From Streptomyces sp. Ru71 (GTDB taxonomy: Bacteria > Actinomycetota > Actinomycetes > Streptomycetales > Streptomycetaceae), in the NCBI RefSeq assembly GCF_002920535.1, contig NZ_PQSS01000072.1:1-37523 (forward strand): a stretch of DNA of 37,523 nt. The letters run 5' to 3'. The position numbers were made by a program, and so were the translations under genes. The notes under the pieces are model-generated. The model saw only the letters and a list, made by a program, of their open reading frames with translations. It was not told the origin of the DNA and ran no database searches. Shown in pieces: positions 23,759 through 30,784 of the stretch; position 1 is the stretch's first letter; each line of letters begins with the position of its first letter.

Positions 23759-24793
23759 ATGGATCCCGTGGCGGCTCTGGAGCGGATCGCGTTCCTGCTG
23801 GAGCGGTCCCAGGAACCGACGTACCGGGTGCGGGCCTTCCGTACCGCGGCGCGGGTGGTCAAGGAGCTGCCCGAGGACGAGCTGCGACAGCGGGCGCCGA
23901 CCCTGGAGTCCCTCAAGGGCGTGGGGCCGAAGACCGCGCAGGTGGTGCGGGAGGCGCTGAGCGGTCAGGTGCCCGGATACCTGCGCAAGCTGGAGGAGGC
24001 GGCGGGCGAGCCGCCGCCCGTGCGCGGCGGGGAGCGGCTGCGGGCGCTGCTGCGCGGCGACTGCCATCTGCACTCCGACTGGTCCGACGGCGGCAGCCCC
24101 ATCGAGGAGATGGGGCGGGCGGCCGCCGCGCTCGGCCACGACTGGGCCGTGCTGACCGACCACTCCCCGCGCCTGACGGTGGCCCGCGGCCTGTCTCCCG
24201 AGCGGCTGCGCGAGCAGCTCGGCGTGGTGGCGGAGCTGAACCGCACCTGGGCGCCGTTCCGGCTGCTCACCGGGATCGAGTGCGACATCCTCGACGACGG
24301 CTCCCTGGACCAGGAGCCCGACCTGCTGGCCGAACTGGACGTGGTGGTCGTCTCGGTGCACTCCAAGCTGCGCATGGACGCCCGCGCGATGACCCGCCGG
24401 ATGGTGGCCGCCGTACGCAATCCGCACGCCGACGTCCTCGGGCACTGCACCGGACGCCTGGTCACCGGCCGGGGCCGCCCGGAGTCGCAGTTCGACGCCG
24501 AGGAGGTGTTCGCGGCGTGCGCCGAGTCCGGCACGGCCGTGGAGATCAACAGCCGCCCGGAGCGGCTGGACCCGCCGCGCCGGCTGCTGCGCCGGGCGGT
24601 CGAGGCGGGCGTGCTGTTCTCCATCGACACCGACGCGCACGCGCCCGGGCAGCTGGACTGGCAGATCAACGGCTGCGCACGGGCCGAGGAGTGCGGGGTG
24701 AGCGCCGAACGCGTGGTCACCACCTGGTCCGTCGACGAGCTGCTCGCCTGGACCCGCACCGGCCGTGTGCCGTCCGGCGTGGCGGGCGGCTGA
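23759..24793 (+). CDS. PHP-domain phosphoesterase with N-terminal helix-hairpin-helix (PolX-like without polymerase)
   Basis: A 344-residue protein. Residues 1-75 are a PolX-like N-terminal helical domain with the HhH motif LKGVGPKTAQVVREAL. Residues from about 98 on are a PHP domain with the metal ligands visible: DCHLHSDWSDGG (D101, H103, H105), LTDHS, GIECDI, SVHSK, GHCTGR, EINSRP and DTDAHAPGQ. In bacterial PolX the PHP domain is a 3'-5' exonuclease or phosphatase behind the polymerase; here the polymerase catalytic part is missing. AGGAGG at 23748-23753 fixes the ATG at 23759. It probably acts in DNA repair or nucleotide phosphoester hydrolysis. The HAD gene follows 39 bases later. Confidence 0.88.
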   Translation: MDPVAALERIAFLLERSQEPTYRVRAFRTAARVVKELPEDELRQRAPTLESLKGVGPKTAQVVREALSGQVPGYLRKLEEAAGEPPPVRGGERLRALLRGDCHLHSDWSDGGSPIEEMGRAAAALGHDWAVLTDHSPRLTVARGLSPERLREQLGVVAELNRTWAPFRLLTGIECDILDDGSLDQEPDLLAELDVVVVSVHSKLRMDARAMTRRMVAAVRNPHADVLGHCTGRLVTGRGRPESQFDAEEVFAACAESGTAVEINSRPERLDPPRRLLRRAVEAGVLFSIDTDAHAPGQLDWQINGCARAEECGVSAERVVTTWSVDELLAWTRTGRVPSGVAGG

Positions 24794-24832
24794 CGTGGTA
24801 CCCGTGCCGGTCGCGAGAGAAAGGATCACCGT

Positions 24833-25489
24833 ATGGAGCGTGCCGCCGTCTTCGACGTCGACGGAACCCTCGTCGACACCAATCACCTGCATGTCGTCAC
24901 CTGGTGGGAGGCTCTGCGGCAGGCGGGTCACCGGGTGCCGATGCACGCCGTGCACCGCGCGGTCGGCCTGGGCTCCACGGATCTGATCGCCCACCTGCTC
25001 GGCGAGGACCGCGACCAGGACCAGGACGCGCAGCTGAGCGCGGCGCACACCGCGCTGTACGGCCAGTACTTCGACCGGCTGCCCGCCCTGCCCGAGGCGG
25101 GGGCGCTGCTGAAACGGCTGCACGGCGACGGCTGGGCGGTGGTGCTGGCCACCTCCGCGAGCGGCCCCGAACTGGACGCGCTGCGCCGGGCCATCGACGC
25201 CGACGACGCGATCACGGCGACCGCGAGCTCCGACGACGTCGAGCAGGGCAAGCCGGCGCCCGAGCCGGTGGAGCACGCCCTGGAGCTGGCCGGGGTGAGC
25301 GCCGAGCGGGCGGTGTTCGTCGGCGACACGGTGTGGGACATGCGGGCCGGCCGGCGGGCCGGGGTGCACTGCGTGGGCGTCCTGTGCGGCGGCATCCCGC
25401 GCGCCGATCTGGAGGAGGCGGGCGCCCGGTCGGTCTACGCCGACCCGGCCGACCTGCTCGCGCACCTGGACGACAGCCCGCTGGCGTGA
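24833..25489 (+). CDS. HAD-superfamily hydrolase (phosphoglycolate/beta-phosphoglucomutase-like)
   Basis: A 218-residue subfamily IA HAD phosphatase. Motif I is FDVDGTLVDT (D8 nucleophile, D10 acid), motif II is the T/S in VVLATSASG, motif III the lysine in EQGKPAPEPV, and motif IV GDTVWDMRAG. The cap domain lies between motifs I and II (about 17-85). It removes phosphate from a small cytosolic sugar phosphate or phosphoglycolate-type compound. GAGAAAGGA precedes the ATG. It lies 39 bases behind the PHP gene on the same strand and may be cotranscribed. Confidence 0.9.
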   Translation: MERAAVFDVDGTLVDTNHLHVVTWWEALRQAGHRVPMHAVHRAVGLGSTDLIAHLLGEDRDQDQDAQLSAAHTALYGQYFDRLPALPEAGALLKRLHGDGWAVVLATSASGPELDALRRAIDADDAITATASSDDVEQGKPAPEPVEHALELAGVSAERAVFVGDTVWDMRAGRRAGVHCVGVLCGGIPRADLEEAGARSVYADPADLLAHLDDSPLA

Positions 25490-25535
25490 GCGGCCCTCGG
25501 CGTGATCGACGCGGCGAGGCGGATACCCGTCGCGC

Positions 25536-26756
25536 ATGACACGAGCGACGGACGCCGTACGGGGTGAGGCCCGCGCCGTCGGCCGGGCGGTCCGCGCGGC
25601 CGTGCACGGCCCGGGCCGCGAGCGGGACCTGGTGGTGCAGTCACTGAAGGCGGCGGCGGCCGCGCTGCTGGCCTGGGTGGTGGCGCGGATCTGGCTGAAC
25701 GACCCGATGGCGCTGATGGCGCCCTGGGTGGCCGTCGTCCTGGTCCAGGCGACCGTGTACAGCTCGCTGCGGCGCGGCACCCAGCAGTTCGCCGCGATCT
25801 GCGCGGGCGCGCTGATCGCGTCGGCGGCGCAGGCGGTGACCGACGACACGACCGGCGCGCTCGCCCTGTCGCTGCCGCTGCTGATGCTGCTGGCGAACTG
25901 GCCGCGCTTCGGCGACCAGGGCGTCTACGCGGCCACCACGGCGATCTTCACACTGACGGCGGGCTCGGTGTCGGCGTCCACGGTCGGCCACCGTATCGGC
26001 CAGGCGGCCCTCGGCGCGGTGATCGGGGTCGCGGTCAACGCCCTGGTACTGCCGCCGGTGCATCTGCGGGACGTTCGGGAGAACCTGTCGGCGCTGGCCC
26101 GGGAGGCGGGCGACACGCTGCACCTGGTGGCGTCCGGGCTGCGCGAGGGCGACTGGGACGCGTCGCTGACCGCCGAGTGGTCGCGCGCCGCCGACCGGTT
26201 GCAGCGGCGGTGCCGGGCGCTGGGCTCGGCGCGGGCCTGGAGCGAGGAGAGCCTGCGCCTGACGTCCGCACCGCTGCGTGCTCTGCACCGGGTGCCGCAG
26301 GCGGTGCCGCCCCGGGCGGAGGACGAGCGCTTCGGCCGGGTCGCCGGGCATGTCACGGCGCTGACCCGGGCGCTCGCGGTCGCCGCCGACGACGCGCGCA
26401 GCCCCGCCCCGCCGCAGGGCGAGGCGCTGCGCCTGTACGCGGCCCTGCTGGAGCTGATCGGCGAGGCCTGCCGTGCCGAGGCGGACCGGCTCGGCGATCC
26501 GCACGCGGGGCCGTCGGCGGGCGACGCGCGGCGCGAGGAGGAGATGGAGGAGCTGCGGCGCCGGCTCCAGAAGAGTCTGCAGGAGCACGTGGGGCTCGGG
26601 GCCTCGGTCGCGACGGTGCTGGGCACGCTGCTGCTCCAGGCGGAGAACATCTGGGCGGAGGCGGTGCCCCGGCCGGACGGCGGTGACGAGGGCGAGCCGG
26701 AGCCGGTGACGCAGATCACCTCGAACGGTGACAAGCCGGGGAACACCGGCCGGTAG
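25536..26756 (+). CDS. FUSC / aromatic acid exporter (ArAE) family membrane protein
   Basis: A 406-residue protein. About six hydrophobic helices fill residues 32-175, including MALMAPWVAVVLVQATVYSS and QAALGAVIGVAVNALVLPPV, followed by a long cytosolic helical region rich in charged residues (EEEMEELRRRLQKSLQEHVG, likely coiled coil). This is the ArAE/FUSC layout of putative efflux proteins for aromatic carboxylic acids and phenolics. It starts 46 bases after the HAD gene. A second, distant relative lies at 35561-36859. The exported compound is unknown. Downstream is the structured RNA region. Confidence 0.82.
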   Translation: MTRATDAVRGEARAVGRAVRAAVHGPGRERDLVVQSLKAAAAALLAWVVARIWLNDPMALMAPWVAVVLVQATVYSSLRRGTQQFAAICAGALIASAAQAVTDDTTGALALSLPLLMLLANWPRFGDQGVYAATTAIFTLTAGSVSASTVGHRIGQAALGAVIGVAVNALVLPPVHLRDVRENLSALAREAGDTLHLVASGLREGDWDASLTAEWSRAADRLQRRCRALGSARAWSEESLRLTSAPLRALHRVPQAVPPRAEDERFGRVAGHVTALTRALAVAADDARSPAPPQGEALRLYAALLELIGEACRAEADRLGDPHAGPSAGDARREEEMEELRRRLQKSLQEHVGLGASVATVLGTLLLQAENIWAEAVPRPDGGDEGEPEPVTQITSNGDKPGNTGR

Positions 26757-26774
26757 TGGACCGTTGAACCAGCC

Positions 26775-26934
26775 GTGGGTGCGGAGGGGACAGTGTCCCC
26801 GGGCCTCACCTTTTGCCCACAGGGACGATCGTTCGGCTGAAGCCCTGTGGAGCCTTTCGCCGAGAGGCGACCGCCCTCCGCGCCCACCACAGACCGCCCC
26901 GACCGCGATCCCCCCGTCCGGTCGGGGCTTTCCC
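26775..26934 (+). ncRNA. Candidate structured noncoding RNA, 6S-like architecture
   Basis: The gene-free 233 bases between the FUSC protein and the SDR contain nested helices. A 14-pair closing stem joins 26775-26788 with 26874-26887 (one G-U pair, no mismatch). Inside are an unpaired 5' strand of about 28 bases, an 8-pair stem 26817-26824/26843-26850 topped by a small UUC-GGCU-GAA hairpin, and on the 3' side a 5-pair hairpin with a GAGA tetraloop (26857-26870). A terminator follows at 26897-26934. Closing stem, open bubble with a small hairpin on its 3' strand, and an apical hairpin are the layout of 6S RNA. GAGA is a GNRA loop only on the plus strand, and the pyrimidine run after the terminator also points to plus. 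An alternative hairpin GGGGACA-G-TGTCCCC (26786-26800) competes with the closing stem, so a two-state leader is another reading. From unverified memory, the S. coelicolor 6S RNA lies next to an oxidoreductase gene. Confidence 0.5.
26897..26934 (+). terminator. Rho-independent terminator
   Basis: A perfect 9-pair stem CCCCGACCG (26897-26905) / CGGTCGGGG (26919-26927) with a 13-base loop that includes six C in a row, followed by CTTTCCCTT. It ends the candidate RNA or the FUSC transcript. Confidence 0.75.
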
Positions 26935-26951
26935 TTGTCCGAGAGTGGCGC

Positions 26952-26982
26952 TTGACTTCGAGTGCGCTCCAATTCATAGCGT
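26952..26982 (+). promoter_or_regulatory. MerR-type promoter with leaderless start of the SDR gene
   Basis: TTGACT (26952-26957) and TAGCGT (26977-26982) are separated by 19 bases, the long spacer typical of MerR-family promoters. The spacer holds an imperfect dyad TTCGAG-TGCG-CTCCAA (one mismatch). The -10 box ends 7 bases before ATG 26990 and no ribosome site is present, so transcription should start at or next to the ATG. Confidence 0.5.
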
Positions 26983-26989
26983 GCCGGTC

Positions 26990-27961
26990 ATGAGCGACAG
27001 CATGATCACCGCACAGCACAAGATCGGCTCCGGCTTCGGCGCCGAGTCCACCGCGGACGACGTCCTGGCCGGCCTCGACCTCACCGGGAAGCTCGCCCTC
27101 GTCACCGGCGGCTACTCCGGGCTCGGCCTGGAGACCACCCGGGCCCTGACCAAGGCCGGCGCCCGGGTCGTGGTGCCCGCCCGGCGCCCCGCCGCCGCGC
27201 AGGAGAACCTGGCCGGCATCGACGGCGTCGAGGTGGACGACCTCGACCTCGGTGACCTGGACAGCGTGCGCGGCTTCGCCGAGCGCTTCCTCGCCTCCGG
27301 GCGCAGCCTCGACTACGTCATCGACAACGCCGGGATCATGGCCTGCCCCGAGACCCGGGTCGGGCCCGGCTGGGAGGCGCAGTTCGCCACCAACCACCTC
27401 GGCCACTTCGCGCTGGTCAACCGGCTGTGGCCGGCGATCGAGCGGGGCGGCGCCCGCGTCGTCTCCGTCTCCTCGCGCGCCCACCACTTCTCCGGCATCC
27501 GCTGGGACGACCCGCACTGGCGCGAGGGCTACGACAAGTGGCAGGCCTACGGCCAGGCCAAGACGGCGAACGTGCTGTTCGCCGTCCACCTCGACCGGCT
27601 CGGCCGGGACCGGGGCGTGCGGGCCTTCTCCCTGCACCCGGGCGGCATCATCACGCCGCTCCAGCGGCACATCCCCAAGGAGGAGATGATCGAGCGCGGC
27701 TGGATCGACGAGCACGGCACGGTACTCAACCCCGAGGGCTTCAAGACCCCGGCGCAGGGCGCGGCCACCCAGGTGTGGGCGGCGACCTCGCCGCAGCTGG
27801 ACGGCATGGGCGGGGTGTACCTGGAGGACTGCGACATCGCCGAGCCCGCCGTGGACGGCGGAACCACCGGCGTCAAGGCCTGGGCAACCGACCCGGCCGA
27901 GGCGGCCCGCCTGTGGACGCTGTCCGCAGAACTGACGGGTGTGAACGCGTTCGCGGCCTGA
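26990..27961 (+). CDS. Short-chain dehydrogenase/reductase (retinol-dehydrogenase/WWOX-like SDR)
   Basis: A 323-residue SDR of the longer type. Cofactor loop TGGYSGLG (39-46), DNAG (112-115), FATNHLGHFALVNRL (132-146), serine pair S161-S162, and catalytic Y187 and K191 in YGQAKTANVLFA, followed by LHPGGIITPLQRHI. The C-terminal part ends with the usual active-site lid. It reduces or oxidises an unknown carbonyl or alcohol with NADP. ATG 26990 lacks a ribosome site and sits 7 bases behind a -10 box, so it is probably leaderless and under a MerR-type regulator located elsewhere. The open frame upstream of 26990 runs into the RNA region and is not coding. Confidence 0.9.
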   Translation: MSDSMITAQHKIGSGFGAESTADDVLAGLDLTGKLALVTGGYSGLGLETTRALTKAGARVVVPARRPAAAQENLAGIDGVEVDDLDLGDLDSVRGFAERFLASGRSLDYVIDNAGIMACPETRVGPGWEAQFATNHLGHFALVNRLWPAIERGGARVVSVSSRAHHFSGIRWDDPHWREGYDKWQAYGQAKTANVLFAVHLDRLGRDRGVRAFSLHPGGIITPLQRHIPKEEMIERGWIDEHGTVLNPEGFKTPAQGAATQVWAATSPQLDGMGGVYLEDCDIAEPAVDGGTTGVKAWATDPAEAARLWTLSAELTGVNAFAA

Positions 27962-27985
27962 GAGCCGTGCGGCGGGGGGCGCCCC

Positions 27986-28063
27986 TCCGCGGGGCCCGTC
28001 CGCGGGGCCCACGCAGGCAGCGCCCCGCCCCGCAGGGAGCGCCCCGCCGGGGAGCGCCCCGCC
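27986..28063. repeat. GC-rich short direct repeats between convergent genes
   Basis: The 172-base gap between the SDR stop and the hydrolase stop is almost pure G+C. It holds TCCGCGGGGCCC twice (27986-27997, 27999-28010) and AGCGCCCCGCC three times (28019-28029, 28038-28048, 28053-28063). It may help end both converging transcripts. I see no classical terminator stem with a T run and no coding signal. Confidence 0.6.
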
Positions 28064-28133
28064 GAGGGCGACGCGCCGTGGGGCGAGACGCTCACCCGCC
28101 GTCCGGGTGGTCGGTCCCGTGGCGTCCGGCGGC

Positions 28134-28967
28134 TCAGGCGGTGGAGGCGAATTCGCGGAGGTCGGCCGTGAGTTGTTCGGCGTGTGTGGCGAACAGGCCG
28201 TGGCCGCCGCCCTCGTACACCTTCAGCGTGGCGTCCGGCGCCAGCGCCGCCGCACGGCGGCCGGTGGGCTCCAGCGGCGCAGAGGTGTCGTGGGTGCCGT
28301 GGATCACCAGGACCGGCAGGTCGAGCTTGGCGATCTCCGGGGCCACGTTCAGTCCGGCGATGAGCTCGCGCAGCGCGATGCCGGCGCGGGGCGTGGAGAC
28401 GTGGCAGGCGCGGACCATCGACTGCACGTACGCGTCGGAGAGTTCGTTGCCGGGCAGGTGCCGGGCGAAGAACGAGTCCGCGCCGGACTCGAAGAAGGCG
28501 GCCCGGTCCCGCCGCACGGTCTCGTTGGCCTCCCGCATCGCCTCCGGGGCCAGGCCGTCGGGGTGGTCGGCGCAGCGGACCAGGCCGGGCGCCACGCCCG
28601 CGACGAGGACGAGCCGCGCGACCCGCCCGGTGCCGTGCCGGGTCAGGCAGCGCACGGCCTCGACGGTACCGACCGAGTGGCCGACGAGGGTGACGTCGCG
28701 CAGGTCGAGGTGGTCGAGCAGACCCTGCACGTCGTCGGCGAGGCTGTCCAGGTCGAAGCCGTCCCACGCGTCGTCCGAGCGGCCGTGCCCGCGCCGGTCC
28801 AGGCCGACGCACCGGTAGCCCTCCTCGGCCAGCGGGTTCATCTGCGCCTCCCACATCTCCGTGCCGAAGTAGGCGCTGTTGACGAAGGCGATGACGGGCC
28901 CGTCGGCCGGTCCGTGGTCGACGAAGTGCAGCCGGGTGCCGTCGACGGGGCTGGCGAAGTACGGCAT
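28134..28967 (-). CDS. Alpha/beta-hydrolase
   Basis: A 277-residue alpha/beta-hydrolase fold protein. The nucleophile elbow is GHSVG with S98, the acid is likely in VIHGTHDTSAPL, and the base histidine is in EGGGHGLFATH near residue 256. VGLDRRGHGRS and the DDVQGLLDHLDL helix are typical of non-haem chloroperoxidase-like and esterase-like members. There is no signal peptide, so it is cytosolic. ATG 28967 is chosen because GGAGG stands 6 bases upstream. It is divergent from the DUF2182 gene; a GGGGT-N5-ACCCC dyad (29029-29043) lies between them. Substrate unknown. Confidence 0.9.
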   Translation of the reverse strand: MPYFASPVDGTRLHFVDHGPADGPVIAFVNSAYFGTEMWEAQMNPLAEEGYRCVGLDRRGHGRSDDAWDGFDLDSLADDVQGLLDHLDLRDVTLVGHSVGTVEAVRCLTRHGTGRVARLVLVAGVAPGLVRCADHPDGLAPEAMREANETVRRDRAAFFESGADSFFARHLPGNELSDAYVQSMVRACHVSTPRAGIALRELIAGLNVAPEIAKLDLPVLVIHGTHDTSAPLEPTGRRAAALAPDATLKVYEGGGHGLFATHAEQLTADLREFASTA

Positions 28968-29113
28968 GGGACGTCCTCCTGCGATCCGGTGGGCGGGTAC
29001 GTCCCTCATCGTGGCGTGGGCCCGGACGGGGGTCGATTACCCCGGACGTCATGCCCGCCCGGTGGCGACGGCCGCGGCGCGGTGATGTGCTGGAGGGGTC
29101 CCCGGGAGGCGTC

Positions 29114-29941
29114 ATGGGCCACTCGTTCTCCACCCGCCCCTCCCCTGCCGGGCCGACCGGACCGGACAGGCCGCTGCTCCCCGCGCGGGACCTCGCGCTC
29201 GCCTGGTCCCTGATCGTGCTGATCGCGGCGCTGGCCTGGGTGCTCACCGTCGGCCAGGCCCGCGACATGGGCGTCGAACCCGGCACCATGGGCATGGCAC
29301 TGCCGCTGTTCCTGTTGCTGTGGCTGACGATGATGGCGGCGATGATGCTGCCGTCGATGGCGCCCGTGGCCATCACCTGGGCGCGCTCCATCGGCCGCCG
29401 CTCGTCCGGCTGGACCCGCGCGGCGCGCACCACGGAGTTCGTCTGCGGCTATCTGCTGGTGTGGACGGCGTTCGGGCTGCTCGCCTACGCGGCGCTCGCG
29501 TGGACCGGGCATCTGGTGGACGACCATCCCGCCGCCGGCCGCTGGATCGGCACCGCCGCGTTCGCGCTGGCCGGCCTCTACCAGCTGGGCCCGCTGAAGA
29601 ACCTTTGCCTGCGGCACTGCCGCAGCCCGATGAGCCAGCTGATGCGTTACGCGGCCTTCCGCTCCCCGGCCCGCGACCTGCGGGTGGGCGTGCACCACGG
29701 CGCGTACTGCGTGGGCTGCTGCGCGGGCCTGATGGTGGTGCTGATCCCGCTGGGCGTGATGAACGTGGCCGCGATGGCGGGCCTCGCGGTGGTGATCTTC
29801 GCGGAGAAGCTGTGGCCGTGGGGGGTGCTGCTCGGCCGGGCGCTGGGCGTCGCCTTCCTCGTGCTGGCGGTGCTCGCGCCGTTCCACCCGGGACTGCTGC
29901 CGGGGCTGCAGCACGCGGCCCCGTCGATGGGCGGGATGTGA
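29114..29941 (+). CDS. DUF2182 integral membrane protein (predicted metal-binding)
   Basis: A 275-residue membrane protein with about six helices. Family marks are the methionine-rich LTMMAAMMLPSMAPVAITWA (helix 2), FVCGYLLVWTAFGLLA, YQLGPLKNLCLRHCRSP (C165, C169) and GVHHGAYCVGCCAGLM (H194, H195, C199, C202, C203). These suggest metal binding in the membrane. ATG 29114 has GGGAGG 4 bases upstream; the frame is open further but without family features. DUF2182 genes are often found beside DUF1326 genes, and here the DUF1326 gene faces it tail to tail 48 bases away. Function unknown; copper or other soft-metal handling is my guess from the Cys/Met/His content. Confidence 0.85.
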   Translation: MGHSFSTRPSPAGPTGPDRPLLPARDLALAWSLIVLIAALAWVLTVGQARDMGVEPGTMGMALPLFLLLWLTMMAAMMLPSMAPVAITWARSIGRRSSGWTRAARTTEFVCGYLLVWTAFGLLAYAALAWTGHLVDDHPAAGRWIGTAAFALAGLYQLGPLKNLCLRHCRSPMSQLMRYAAFRSPARDLRVGVHHGAYCVGCCAGLMVVLIPLGVMNVAAMAGLAVVIFAEKLWPWGVLLGRALGVAFLVLAVLAPFHPGLLPGLQHAAPSMGGM

Positions 29942-29989
29942 CCGGCGGCGCCGCCCCCGTGCGCGGCGCTCGCCGCCGGTCCGCCGCCG

Positions 29990-30616
29990 TCAGGCACGGC
30001 CCCTGGCCGCGCCCTCTCCCTCCTCCTCGCTGCTGAACGCGTAGTCGGCCGCCTCGCCGTACGCCGCCTGGTAGCTCAGCCCGAAGGCGTCCGAGGTGCC
30101 CGTCGCCGTGCCGACCCCGAACTCGGGTGCGAAGCCGAACATCGCGTTCCTGACGGTGGTGGGCGTGCCGTCGGGTCCCTTCAGGGGCTCGTAGGTCAGA
30201 TCGGTGCGCCCCTCCACCTTCACCGCGGGCTTGCCGTCGTCCTGCGCCGACACCGCGGCCCGCTCCATGCCCAGGTACTCGCCGTAGAACTGCGACAGCG
30301 CGCCGAACGGGCCGCCCTCACGGCCGGACAGGATGCGTTCCAGCGCCTGTGCCTGCTCGTCGTCGGCGCCGCTGTCCACGACCAGCCCGATCTTCCAGTT
30401 CCCGGAGGTCAGATTGGACGGGAACTCGTTGTAGAACGCGAAGTCCACCCCGGACAGGTCGATGTCGTCCAGGTGCCCATCGGTGATGTGGAACACCGCC
30501 GAGCCCAGGCAGCCGACGTTTCCGTCCTTGTCCAGCGGCGGCCCGTCGAAGGGGCAGCCGCACAGCACCGCGCAGGAACACCCTGCCACGTAGTTGCCGG
30601 AGATCGTCCATCCCAT
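29990..30616 (-). CDS. DUF1326 protein with N-terminal cysteine cluster
   Basis: A 208-residue soluble protein. The N-terminus reads SGNYVAGCSCAVLCGCPFDG with cysteines at 13, 15, 19, 21 and a further C36, the hallmark of DUF1326; later segments FYNEFPSNLTSGNWKIGLVV and AMFGFAPEFGVGTATG fit as well. The C-terminus is a glutamate-rich tail. The cysteines likely bind a metal. ATG 30616 follows GAGGAGG and a clear promoter (30661-30689). The convergent DUF2182 gene is its usual genomic partner. Confidence 0.85.
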   Translation of the reverse strand: MGWTISGNYVAGCSCAVLCGCPFDGPPLDKDGNVGCLGSAVFHITDGHLDDIDLSGVDFAFYNEFPSNLTSGNWKIGLVVDSGADDEQAQALERILSGREGGPFGALSQFYGEYLGMERAAVSAQDDGKPAVKVEGRTDLTYEPLKGPDGTPTTVRNAMFGFAPEFGVGTATGTSDAFGLSYQAAYGEAADYAFSSEEEGEGAARGRA

Positions 30617-30660
30617 GGCTCCCGCGCCTCCTCCCGTAGCGGTGAGCGCCGTGCCCTTCC

Positions 30661-30689
30661 ACGCTATGCCTGTCAACTGACGCTGTAAA
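30661..30689 (-). promoter_or_regulatory. Promoter of the DUF1326 gene
   Basis: On the minus strand TTTACA (30684-30689), a 17-base spacer, TAGCGT (30661-30666), 45 bases before ATG 30616. The spacer contains the dyad GTCA-AC-TGAC (30672-30681), a possible operator. Confidence 0.5.
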
Positions 30690-30722
30690 CGCATCCCCGG
30701 CCGGCAGCGGTCCGGCGTGGTT

Positions 30723-30747
30723 GCGTGCCCGGCCGGGCCCCGGGTAC
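30723..30747 (+). promoter_or_regulatory. SigB-like promoter of the epimerase gene
   Basis: GCGT (30723-30726), exactly 15 bases, GGGTAC (30742-30747), then 37 bases to GTG 30785. It fits GNNT-N14-16-GGGTAC/T. Confidence 0.5.
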
Positions 30748-30784
30748 CCGGGTCGTCCAGCCGCGGCGAGGAAGGGAGCCGAAG

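Noticed and set aside
26786..26927. Candidate RNA as a 6C RNA, SRP RNA or a known riboswitch
   Set aside because: Only one loop contains six cytosines (6C RNA has two), the conserved SRP GGAAG core is absent, and no known aptamer core is recognisable. The 6S-like layout fits better.
28019..28063. Short GC-rich direct repeats as a CRISPR array
   Set aside because: The units are only 11 bases with spacers of 4-8 bases, there is no typical repeat-spacer periodicity, and no cas genes are near.
28981..29000. GGGTAC at 28995-29000 as a SigB promoter for the DUF2182 gene
   Set aside because: No GNNT element 14-16 bases upstream and 114 bases from the start codon.
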